Positions 1 through 11,700 of a DNA stretch of 64,000 bases are shown in pieces (the first letter of the stretch is position 1; each line of letters begins with the position of its first letter). Under the pieces are notes generated by a model that was not told the DNA's origin, searched no databases, and was given only the letters and a program-made list of their open reading frames with translations. Source of the stretch: Arcuatula senhousia (lineage: Eukaryota > Mollusca > Bivalvia > Mytilida > Mytilidae); assembly GCA_963971305.1 (NCBI GenBank), contig OZ020313.1, positions 53,702,203 through 53,766,202 of the forward strand. The letters are read 5' to 3'. A program made the translations under genes and the position numbers.

Positions 1-1559
1 TAGCTGGTCATGGAAATTTTAAATCAATCCTGTGCATGTGCATGTTCCAGTGTTTTTTCCTAAATCCTGTTTGAAACAAGTCATCATTTTCTGCCAGGTT
101 TTTATATCAATCTTTTCCACCCAAATCTTCAAAAAAGATATATTGGTGTACATAAAATCACCAAAAACCTGGCAGAAAAAAAAAGGTTGCTTTGTTTACT
201 TCTGCTGGAGAGCGAAATACTCTGACCAGGAAATGGCACCATGGATTACGTAACACCAAAAGGAGGTTATTTCGTACCGTCAACGTCATCCTGTTATTAT
301 TTGACACTATTTAAGAATGTCATGAATGTTACAACTATTTAATTATTTGCACAAATAATTCGATATTTGTAATTATTAGTTATTGATCGATGATATTTTT
401 TGACAACTATATTCTAAAGCTGCGTCCTATTTTAGGTTGCACCTATTATCATATTATTTGTCTATTTATTCCAGCAAGATCAACAGGTGTTCAAACGAAT
501 GTAAGCGCACGCTTTCCATGAGATGCGTATCTAACTGCGGTGTCTCTCGCGGACAGCCATTCAATTTTTTTTAAAATTGAATATAACATCGTGCGGAGCA
601 AGATACGCAAAATAGTCTCATCTCGCGAGAACTAGATAATATTGCACAACAGTTAGAGAAACGGTAATATCGGGTGGCTACCTTGTCGATATAATAGATA
701 TATTATAGGCACTGCGTTAATTCTACGCTTATGGAATCGTCAGTTTGACGATGACCGTTTTGCATGGAAAGTCTGCTCCATTATTTCAATAAATATCTAA
801 AGAACTGATTTACAGATTTCAACGGCAACCTGATGAAACATGGGGTAATAGATTTCTTAAAGTGTTACTATGTTTGAAACAAACCTCAAGGGCATACAAT
901 ACAGTTACAGATGAGATTATGTCGTCGTCGTTGGATTCATATTTTTTTTCAAAGTAATTGTATTAAACTAATTGGGGACATAATTATCTCAATACTATAA
1001 CAAAAGACAGATTTGAAAATGACAAAAAGATCAAAAGTTTCGCCATTTTGAACTATTTCCAAAATATTTCACATTTTCCATTTTTGTGGAAAGCATTTAA
1101 TATTCGACATTAAATATAATAAAATTGTTTCTGCTAAGACATGGATTTATTTAAACTGGGATCCTGGGTAAAAATCTTCAAATTCTATATACGTCGGCTG
1201 GAAGCCAATTGAACAGGATGCCAGGTTATGGAATTCTTTTAATATTGAAAATGTACATACTTAAATTATCTTAATCAGCTTAGTTAATTGCAAATTTTCA
1301 ATTGGGATCTTTGATGAAATTTACAATTATTTTTAAGTGACTTGTTGTTCCTATGGGCCAGACATATACATTATTTTTGTTAAGCTTTTTTACTTGTTCG
1401 TACAACGTCACTATAATAAAAAATAATATTCACTTACTGACTTTATAAGTAAAGATATTTTTTATTCAGATTCGAATGTCTTATTGATAATTCGATCTTT
1501 GCTTTTAAGCTTTATATATTTGACTGCACGATATTATGATCATTGATTTATGCTCGTAA
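1..1559. other. Intergenic, no gene recognised
   Basis: AT-rich. A 17-bp perfect inverted repeat (87-103 with 163-179, TTTTCTGCCAGGTTTTT) could form a hairpin with a 59-base loop. Nothing coding is supported. Confidence 0.5.
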
Positions 1560-2468
1560 GAGTACTTTTCGCTTTCAACTGTTTTGGATTTTGACCTTCC
1601 AATAATTTGGTTTAAATGCTACTGATGAGAGGTTACTCCTTGAAATATCGATATATAGCATATCCAAATTAACCGTTTATATCTGCGTTTTGGTATTTGT
1701 AATTTTGAAACCACTGGGCGATAACCGCTGCTGGTGGACCAGAGGTCCCCGAGGGTAATCAAAAGCCTGGTAGTCAGACTTGTCTGACACGAATTACCAT
1801 AAAATTTCTAATATATTGTCGCTGAAATTTCCGATTGTTAAATTCAAAATTGATGAAAACACCAGGTTTCTTTCCTTGTAATGCACATGGTCGATATCCT
1901 CGGTGCTGGATTTGGCTTCCTTGTTCGAACGTTTTGGTTTTGAGTACTTTTCGCTTTCAACTGCTTTGGATTTTGACCTTCCAATGTTTTGGTTTAAATG
2001 CTACTGATGAGAGGTTACTCCTTGAAATATCGATATATAGCATATCCAAATTAACCGTTTATATCTGCGTTTTGGTATTTGTAATTTTGAAACCACTGGG
2101 CGATAACCGCTGCTGGTGGACCAGAGGTCCCCGAGGGTAATCAAAAGCCTGGTAGTCAGACTTGTCTGACACGAATTACCATAAAATTTCTAATATATTG
2201 TCGCTGAAATTTCCGATTGTTAAATTCAAAATTGATGAAAACACCAGGTTTCTTTCCTTGTAATGCACATGGTCGATATCCTCGGTGCTGGATTTGGCTT
2301 CCTTGTTCGAACGTTTTGGTTTTGAGTACTTTTCGCTTTCAACTGTTTTGGATTTTGACCTTCCAATGTTTTGGTTTAAATGCTACTGATGAGAGGTTAC
2401 TCCTTGAAATATCGATATATAGCATATCCAAATTAACCGTTTATATCTGCGTTTTAGTATTTGTAATT
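1560..2468. repeat. 382-bp tandem repeat, 2.4 copies
   Basis: GAGTACTTTTCGCTTTCAAC occurs at 1560, 1942 and 2324. The full copies are nearly identical and give two similar open frames (1835-2140 and 2217-2483) that I attribute to the repeat. An inverted relative lies at 14215-14400. Confidence 0.9.
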
Positions 2469-2622
2469 AATAAACGTGAATAGATGGGTAGGTATAATAC
2501 AGTTCTGCAACACAAAATGTTAAATGGCTGAAACGCTCCATTAATTTGCGATGCATCTCACTTCATTTATTCAGATATATTCGTCAAATATGACTTCCGC
2601 GCTATCAAAAAGATTTTCATTT

Positions 2623-2817
2623 AAGTGAATTTAATGTAATGTGCATTAAATTCCTTTATTGAAGGAAGCCTGAATTTGTCCTTCGCTGTTTACACTTTTG
2701 GAAATTAGACGTCACTGGTTTTTAGTTACACCTTCCTTAACCGGACGTTGTCTCTTTCTTAAAATCTGCTGTCGTCGAGACAGAAACAAATGTCTGTGTT
2801 GAGTATAAATCATTTAA
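2623..2817. repeat. 194-bp dispersed repeat, copy 1
   Basis: From AAGTGAATTTAATG to GAGTATAAATCATTTAA; nearly identical to 7771-7964. SINE-sized, but I see no clear tRNA-like promoter. Confidence 0.85.
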
Positions 2818-3608
2818 TCCACATTAATCCACACTTTTTAAACGCAGATGATCTTGAAAGAATTTTTTTAACAACAATAAACACAATCGTAGAACATTAA
2901 TATACTTTAAGGCTTCCGATGGAGCTTACCCATTGATTTTTATTGCATTGGTAGCGTTTGACTTTATAATTTTTACAACCACCTTAAATAAGATACGACT
3001 ATTTGTTTTTCTCAAACACATAAATTGTCAAAAACAATTCATTCCCAGGAACCCCAATCGGTCACAGTTTCCCCCCGAAATTTAAATACACGTACAGTAC
3101 AGCCAGATCGAAATTTCGTCTGCACATTTCACATGTGTACATGTGTATTTCACTATTTGTCAACAACAACGTGAACAAGCGTTCAAGTCTATAGCATATA
3201 TAGCGAATGGTTATCCAAATATCCAGTATTTCTTAAATTTTAATTATTTTTTCCACAATTATTATAAAACAGGTGCTGACAAGAATAAATGATTTGTATT
3301 TTACCATAGCTACAAAATGTAGAAGCAAGTGAGAATGCCAATGGCCATGTCAGACCATGTTATTTACATGAATCACTTAAAATGTGTAATATTAAAAAGC
3401 ATTGGTCATGCCATTATCCTAGTTATCCTAGATCTAACTTATCATGTTAATACTCTAGTATTTTTTTTCGCATTCTGTCACATACTACAAAAGAGCATTA
3501 GCTGTTACAGTCCTTATTTACAAGATAATCTTTGTAATTTATATATACTTGTGCATGTATCATAGAAGTTACAGTAAGAACTAATCAATCCAGCATTCTA
3601 ACAATAGC

Positions 3609-3664
3609 ACGCACACACACACACACACACGATATTTAATAGCAAAAAAAAAAAAAAAAAAAAA
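3609..3664. repeat. CA microsatellite and poly-A tract
   Basis: A run of about ten CA pairs near 3609-3630 followed by an uninterrupted A tract at about 3643-3664. Confidence 0.9.
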
Positions 3665-3786
3665 TAGGATGTTAGAATAATTAATTTATATAAACATGAT
3701 AAAAGAAAAATGATATATATTTTATTAACTATTATGAGATTTAGTTTCAGCAAAGTGTATGGAAGAAAAGGAGAATACAAACAAAT

Positions 3787-4014
3787 ATGGTTTCGTCTTG
3801 GCAGTCTTACACAGACAGGTTAGGTCCTGTCCTTTCAGAATGTTACCTCCATTTCCACAAGGTTAAAACATCAAGATGGGACAAGACAGATATCTTCAAA
3901 CAGTTAGCCCCTCTCTTACATGTAGATCATTGTTGCAAGAACATGCATGCAAATCCAGCATATGGACAGTTTCCTTGTTATATCAGACATGCAGAAATTA
4001 TGATCTGTCAAGGT
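3787..4014 (+). CDS. Unexplained exon-like ORF
   Basis: An ATG in fair context opens a frame that reads MVSSWQSYTDRLGPVLSECY and later HVDHCCKNMHANPAYG, ending at a good donor (G|GTAATG at 4015). Composition is less AT-biased than its surroundings. I recognise no domain, and find no matching second exon in the window. It may be a first coding exon of an unrelated gene or a relic. Confidence 0.3.
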
Positions 4015-5336
4015 AATGTTTTGAATTCAAACCTGTTTTTCTTGCAAAAATTAATAAATAATAATTCAAACCTTGCAAAACATTTTCAAAAATTAAACTT
4101 AACTTCACAGTCATTAAAGATAGTACATACAAGTACAATTTTGTACACTTTGGGTCAGCTGTTATAGACATACAAATTTACCAAAGACTCGACGGATATT
4201 AGCAATAGATATAATTTGTCATTGCCAACGAAATAGCAGTTGTCAATCACGAAGCAAAAACACATTGTTTACAAGTTCCAGCCAATTTGAGGGTTGCAAA
4301 AGGCAAAAAATCCTAAGTAAATATGTAATTGTTTATGTTATTCTGTTATTTACTTTATGTGACATGATAAATTAGAAAATTCATGGGTTCCAATTGTATA
4401 TCGCTTTATGGAGGTATGTATGGCTAATCAATTATATGTCCGTTAATGGATGAGTTGCACAACACTCGGTCCGTGAATTGACAGCAAGCAAATTACCCAG
4501 CACATTAAGGGGTCAGCTTTGAATGCTCTGCTCATTATAATCTCTCAAGGTATTCACTCTTCTGTTTGTTAAAGGGTCGATAAGGAGTGCTCAGTCTGTT
4601 AAGCATTTTGTTATTTTTGTGCCTTGTTAAAGGAGCTTGGCTATATTTATTGTAAATAAACAACAAGACACTTAAATCAAGACCTCTGAAGTGACAAATA
4701 TACGCTTTGTTCAAACACAGGCATCAAATTTAAAACACTGAAGCCAGTCATAATTACAAAACATACAACAACTCTGATACATATTAATGCAAATTTCTAG
4801 ATATTAATACTCATGCACATGGCTTTATGATGAATTAGACATTTTTAATTTCCTGTTTCACGTTATGTTTATTCTGAGTTTCAGTCACACGGTTCAGAGT
4901 CAGGAAACAGCCTGAAACTTCAACAACTCCAAGTCAAGGCGTTCTGTTGAAAAGACAAAAAGGTAATGTAAGCTGTAACCTGTTGAAATGGGTAGGTTAT
5001 AGAGATAAAGTAAACAAGTTAAATATTATCCACTAAAGTTTATTATTATAAATTATTGCTTATAAAGACAAGTTGATCCAGGCAATTTGAATAACATTAT
5101 TGAAACGATAGCTCATTTGAGTTGAACATTTTATAGCATATGCCAAATATAATTAATTGAGATATTTCAGATCTGATAAATAGAGGACAGAAGTTAAATG
5201 AATGCAATAATAACATGCACACAAATAAAGGAAACAATTCAGTCCATTGCTTGGACTGGTATTTTTGAACAGTTTTATTGGTTTTGACATTAAGACCCTA
5301 GTTTCAAAATATTATAATACAGGTTTGTGTGCAAAT

Positions 5337-5465
5337 GCACACCACACACACATGCACACACACCCTTACACAACACACAAAATCCAACATACAAACTATC
5401 ATGAGAGGTACACACACATGCACACACACCCCTGCACACACACACACACACCCTTACACCACACA
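5337..5465. repeat. CA-rich minisatellite
   Basis: Two blocks of CACACACATGCACACACACC with CCTTACACAACACAC, separated by a short unique part that is itself repeated (CATACAAACTAT, ATGAGAGGTA). Confidence 0.85.
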
Positions 5466-7485
5466 CGAAATCTGATATACAAACTATGATGAGAGGTATT
5501 GCGAACTGTTACTATTACGAAAAATCTGTGTACATCTCGTAAGCAAAAAATCCTTGGCAATAGCACTATTTATTTTATAAATGTAGCTATTAACAAACTA
5601 AGAGCAAACATTTCAAACAACAAACCAGAACTGTTACATACAAATACATCAGTGGAACAGGTTACATTCAATTACATGTACAAACTCATTTACTCACTTT
5701 TACATATTGAAAAGAACAATTTCTTGCTTTAACAATAAATCAAGATTTGATTACCCGTAAATCTTGTACTTCACCAGGAGCATTGATGGAAACGATAAAA
5801 GTGTTCAATACATGCATGTAGTAGTTCCAACTGTAACGACAAATTTTGAGGACCAACAAACTACAATTATGGTACAAATTATTCCTGTATTGACAGTAAT
5901 TAAATAGGAGATACGGTATTTTAGGCATTAGGAACTACAAATCTTAATATCTCTACACATGAACTGGATACATATGCATTTACAATGAAAAATGAGGTTT
6001 TCAAGCAGTGACCTCTTATGACTCTTGTACTTGTTGCAAAGGCATGATCTGCTCAAACTAAAATCTTGGTATGTCAGGAACTTAGCCTCAATGGCATTTA
6101 TAAAAAGCACCCCTTATTAAATAAATTGATCAGCAATAATTTAATTACACATGGATTAACAAAAATAATTACAACAAAGTTGAGTTGATACACATGTTGT
6201 ACATTTAGTTGTACAAGTTGAGCTGATACACATGTGGTACATGCATTATTCAATGCACAAACAAAAACATGAGGAGTTGCAAATTAATTCTGTGTCCATC
6301 TCATTAGAATATTGCAAGCAATGGGTGAACTAATACACAAAAACAGCTGAAATTGAAAGATGTTAAAGCTACAGGTTTAATTGTTGGTACCAAACTTCTT
6401 TCAGTGATTTCATATGCCTGCAGTCTCTAAATTTGAAGATCTGCTCAAACAGTTGGCTTTGGTCTTCTATTATTTATACATGTATGTGGCATTTAAAACA
6501 AGCATTTTCAGTTGAGTTGCATTATTCATGTACATATGAGTTAGTCTGCTATACTCAATTTAGGAAGCAACCTTTAGTGCATTGATGAACATGAAATTTT
6601 GTATGTTAACTAAGGCATAAACAGTTATCATAAGTGTATAGTTTTTCAAGTAAACATGCTCGTATGACCCTTAAAGAAAACTATGCCTTATGTGATCACC
6701 ATAATTGGGAATAACATAGACTTGCAGTGAATATTTATGTTATTGAACATTGTAACCTTTATTCTAGATCACATACTTAGCAGACACGTACATGTAAATA
6801 CTAAGGTAAATCCCTCTTGAAAACAGGTATATAGCCTAAGGCAGTTAATCACAGTGTCATTGTAGTATATACATGTATGCTTACAAACACAAATACAGTG
6901 TTATTTTATGCAAACCCTCAGAATACCCTCATCAAATTTACAAAACATGTCAATATACATTTGTAAATGGATCATGCTTTCACTTCGTATTACTTCTCTT
7001 GAATCTTAAAACAAATCTGGAATGTTTAAATATTTGTATATATATTTTTTATTTACATGCAGCATTAAGGTAAGTCAGAAGGACATGGCATATAGTAATT
7101 TTCCTTCCATTGGAATTTGGAGTCACCATTAAATCCAAATACCAGATGTCCTAAGTGCTATGAGTATAAACTATATGCTCATATGAAGCCATACATGCAT
7201 TCGTAATTCATCATCCGTTGAATTGTTGTAATATGTTGTTTTATACATTCATGTACATTTATTTAATAGTTTACATATATATGCTTCATATATCCTTTTT
7301 ATTTAGATATCTCATAATATATATAGATATAATTTTTACTTGCAGAATTATAGACATATTATATACCATATTAACATATATAAATTTCGATAATGGCCAC
7401 AGTAGTGAAGTTCAAACCCCCCCCCCCCTTTCTGTGGCGGTTGACTCTAAAGTCATATGTTGACAGCTGCCTTTATAGTCAATTT
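5466..7485. other. Intergenic, no gene recognised
   Basis: AT-rich with TATA-type low complexity and a C run near 7420. Short ORFs have no domain or splice context. Confidence 0.4.
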
Positions 7486-7772
7486 GGCAGATTTTTCACT
7501 GCACTGGTTCCCCTTTTTATGAACTTTAATCGTTTCAGAGTGACCTCTGTATCCCAGGGTTGCTCTTTCCCCCATATAGATATATATTTCAGTTACAATT
7601 TATATATGGTCTGCCATAATATGCGGCGACCAACATTTAGACATTAATTTAATATTATATGTATATATTATATATTACAAATATTCAGATATTATATTAT
7701 ATATTGATTTATTAAACTGTGACCATTATCGCCAATACTATATTTGTTTTCATTCAGCACTCTCTGAAATAA
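7486..7772. repeat. 287-bp direct repeat, copy 1
   Basis: GGCAGATTTTTCACTGCACT to CTCTCTGAAATAA; repeated at 8247-8533. Confidence 0.9.
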
Positions 7773-7964
7773 GTGAATTTAATGTAATGTGCATTAAATT
7801 CCTTTATTGAAGGAAGCCTGAATTTGTCCTTCGCTGTTTACACTTTTGGAAATTAGACGTCACTGGTTTTTAGTTACACCTTCCTTAACCGGGCGTTGTC
7901 TCTTTCTTAAAATCTGCTGTCGTCGAGACAGAAACAAATGTCTGTGTTGAGTATAAATCATTTA
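7771..7964. repeat. 194-bp dispersed repeat, copy 2
   Basis: Copy of 2623-2817. It begins exactly where the 287-bp repeat copy 1 ends. Confidence 0.85.
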
Positions 7965-8246
7965 AACCCACCCACCCATCCACATATTAGATAAAGAAAT
8001 AAACAGTAAATTAAATGAATAAGAATATAAATTTTGAATGTGGTTTCCACATATATCATTAATAATCTATGATCTTTGAGTGGTTCTTTTGCTTTCTCTC
8101 TTTGTTTTATATTTCCAGGTCCAGATTTCAGGATCACATGGATAGAGGCAACCTCACTGCATTTATTCAAGTCTTGATATCATAATCCGGGAGTGCACCT
8201 AAGACTGGAACACTTACAGATTTCTGCTCTTGTTGCTTATATTTAT

Positions 8247-8533
8247 GGCAGATTTTTCACTGCACTGGTTCCCCTTTTTATGAACTTTAATCGTTTCAGA
8301 GTGACCTCTGTATCCCAGGGTTGCTCTTTCCCCCATATAGATATATATTTCAGTTACAATTTATATATGGTCTGCCATAATATGCGGCGACCAACATTTA
8401 GACATTAATTTAATATTATATGTATATATTATATATTACAAATATTCAGATATTATATTATATATTGATTTATTAAACTGTGACCATTATCGCCAATACT
8501 ATATTTGTTTTCATTCAGCACTCTCTGAAATAA
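8247..8533. repeat. 287-bp direct repeat, copy 2
   Basis: Ends 22 bp before the X-box and 115 bp before the gene A ATG, so duplicated DNA abuts the presumed promoter. Confidence 0.9.
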
Positions 8534-8554
8534 ATGAATCATGAAGTTTACGTA

Positions 8555-8567
8555 GTTGCTAAGCAAC
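8555..8567 (+). promoter_or_regulatory. X-box-like RFX binding palindrome
   Basis: The 13 bases GTTGCTAAGCAAC are a perfect inverted repeat. They match the RFX X-box consensus RYYNYY-N(1-3)-RRNRAC with a one-base spacer. The site lies 81 bp upstream of the gene A start codon, a typical place for X-boxes of ciliary genes. The match is seen directly; RFX control is inferred. Confidence 0.55.
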
Positions 8568-8647
8568 CAAAAATCTTTTAATCAGAAGTTGAAGGGAAAT
8601 TTTCAATAATCTTAGTTTGACAACCAACGCAGTAGAAGACAACAGAA

Positions 8648-8722
8648 ATGGCGGGAAAAACAGAACGAGGAAGGTTTTCTATTTCTACAAATATCATCGT
8701 CACGTCTGCTTTGATAACAAGG
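8648..8722 (+). CDS. Gene A exon 1: start and first half of TM1, unit 1
   Basis: ATG at 8648 in a strong Kozak setting (A at -3, G at +4). It encodes 25 residues beginning MAGKTERGRF and ending NIIVTSALITR, the first half of TM1. Donor GTGAGT at 8723, phase 0. TM1 is split by an intron at the same place in every unit of genes A and B. Confidence 0.75.
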
Positions 8723-11700
8723 GTGAGTTTGTTAATGTAGATCGAGGAAACAATAAAATTAACTAACAGCGTTATTTCTCAAATTTCCTGGGAGAAATGA
8801 CAGGTGAAGGTTGTGGCATACAAGACATAAGCATAGAGGAACCCATAGGGAGATTCGAATTTCAAAAGTCAAAAAGGGGAGAGACAAAAGGTAAACACGG
8901 AGAAGAACATCACAAGGAAAGAAACACACAAAACAACTTTAAAGCAATTGACATCTATTCGTAACAAGAGTGAACTCGACTGCCTCGAAAAGGCATCCTA
9001 ACAGGCATTCTTCACTCAAATATGCTTTAGTTTCAAGCAAAATAAATTTAGGCACCAATAACCATAGTTGAAAATTAAACTCTAAGAAACTCAAGTCAGC
9101 TAAGAGGTTATCATCCAAGTCAATAAGAATAATGCTTTAACGATATTGTATGGTAATGTTTTGGTAAAGGTCTTGTAAGAGAGGTTTAGTGAGTAAGCTG
9201 GTGAAAAGACTCTAAGACTTCGGATGCACCAGCCGGCAGCAGGATATTTTAAACAAGAACAAATGAAAGTTGAAAGTTGAAAACTTTCAGTTGGTGCTCC
9301 TTATACGCTCTCGAAGGTAGCGATAATGGTAGAAATTTCAATATTGTAGTTGTACTTTGAGCTGAATTTTCCTTTAACGTCAGGTATAGCACACTTGTTT
9401 TCCCGAACTTTAAACGTCTTTTTAACACTTTTTTCTTTGAAAATTTTAGACGTCATTAAACGCACGCGTAACCGACAAGAAAAGCTAGTTTGTTTTTATT
9501 TTCGGACAAAAATGATATAAAATTAATTGTAACTTCGGGAGCGTCACAGGATAAACCTGCCTCATATTATGCACCGTTAACAGGAATACTCAGTTGGATC
9601 TGCTTAAAACTAAAAAGCAACACATTTTCTTATATTTAATAACCAAAAATATTTTTTGCAGACATTGACATTCGGTTTTGTTATGGTTTGCATCTACATA
9701 AAAGTCGGAGATGAAATTTTGGACAATAACGTCATAAAGATGGCTAATCTTATTAATGTATTCGGAAGACCTTTCGGTTCTACCGTCTACTCTATGGTGT
9801 TTTCGATGATTGGGGTCTTTCTGTTTGAGTTTGTAACTGGAGCTTTTGGGACCTGGGGAGCATCTTCTTGTTGTGGTAATTAGAAGTTTGTCACTTACAA
9901 AAAGATTACATACAATTTTTACCTAGCATATTTAATATTTTAAACATTCATATAGAATATTTAAATGTACAAATGTATACGTAAAGCATAGCAAAAATAT
10001 CATTGGTCTTCAACTTTACTTGCCATGCAAACAAATAATGTGAAATTTTTGAAAAAAGAAACTGATAAACTGAGAAAAAAATCTATTACTTGAAGGTATG
10101 GAATATGGACATTGTTGGTTATTTTTCAGAATGTGCTACTAAGTTCTTTGATGTTAGTTGTGTACGCTGTGTACTTTGTACTGTTGTCAATGATTTACTA
10201 CGCAGTAAGTTTTACATATAAACTTGCGCAGTATAGTAAGTTAAACAAATAAGCTAATAGTCTCTAACCAAAATTGCTTGTGACAGGTATCGAACAACTA
10301 TAATCTTTTGGGTTAGAGAATAACAAGCTTTGTTTACGCTTTTTATGCAAATGAATGATTATACGATAAATGAAATGATCCAAAAGATATCCGTTTGTAA
10401 GTTATCCATGGTAGGAATAGACCATATTTATAAAACTGTCTTACCACTTAGAACGGTAATAAATGAACTGGTAATTGTAGAAAATCATAATTGGGCCCTT
10501 AAACACACCCTACTAAACAATTTACTTTCCTGAAATTTTATTCGCTTTTCTTTTCATTGGTGTTCTATCAGTAATGTTGATCTTTCCATCAGTTACCTTA
10601 TAAATAAATATTTTTCAGAGTAAATCGTTTGGAGATATAATGGAGAATTACACAAAGGCATATAATGCCCGATACAGTACAGGTCTGAGCTACATTTCTA
10701 ATGACTACTACTACAACGTTTTACCAAGATTTGCATTAAAGGTAGTAGATAATGTCAGTTATGTGATTTGTAAAATGCGCTCCAACTTCGCTTGTTATTC
10801 CAGTACGTACGAATGAAGACCGGTAGTGCCATCGGTTCTGTTATATTTCTCGATTAATAGGCGAAATATCTCATTTCCAAGTTGACATTTATCAGTTCCA
10901 AGTAGACATTTCGCACTTCCAAGTTGCCATTTCTTACTTCCAGGCTGACATTTCTCAGTTCCAACTAGACATTTCTCAGTTCCAAGTTGGCATTTCTCAG
11001 TTCCAAATTGACATTTCTCACTTCCAAGTTGACATTTCTTAGTTCCAAGTTGACATTTCTCACTTTCAAGTTGATATTTCTCACTCCCAAATTCGTATTT
11101 CTGAGTTTCAAGTTGGAAGTGAGAAATGTCAAGTTGAAAGTGAGAAATGTGAAGTTGGAAGTGAGAAATATTTGATTTCACAAAATCCAATTTAACGCTT
11201 GGTTTACAAATTGAAATTTAAAAAAAAACTTTACAAAATTACCTTGAACTTATCGTGAACGTTTGCAAACAGTGTTGCAAATCATAGTTTAAACCTAATC
11301 GATTTTTTTAATTGGTAAACAGTAAAGGGACCAAGCATTAAAACAAAAAAAATAATTAAGGTAACGAGCAGAATAACACGGTGATAATCAACGCTCCCAT
11401 GAAAATTTGAATATATAAAGTACATTGTGACGGCGTTTCAGCTTGAATGTTCAGCAAACTACGCAACAGGTGCTAGTGTGTCTAATGCTCAAAGATGCAG
11501 AGGTACCAATAGGGCATCTGAATGTCGAATGTCCGAAAGGGCAGAGACAAAACCAGCAAACAACAACAAGAACGGGACAAAAACAGACAACATGTAAAAC
11601 ACAGGAACACTAAAACTACTGAATGTGAATTAACAACGCGAACTCAAGTCGTAAAATGAGTGAACTCCGGAAGAGTAATGAGGTCCTGTTTGCATTAGCA

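Noticed and set aside
1835..2483. Two similar 88-101 codon plus ORFs as paired genes
   Set aside because: They are copies of a 382-bp tandem repeat with relatives elsewhere in introns; no domain or signal.
10795..11190. 131-codon minus ORF with 7-residue repeats as a real repeat protein
   Set aside because: A 21-bp minisatellite keeps any stop-free frame open; it lies in an intron and ends where the repeat ends.
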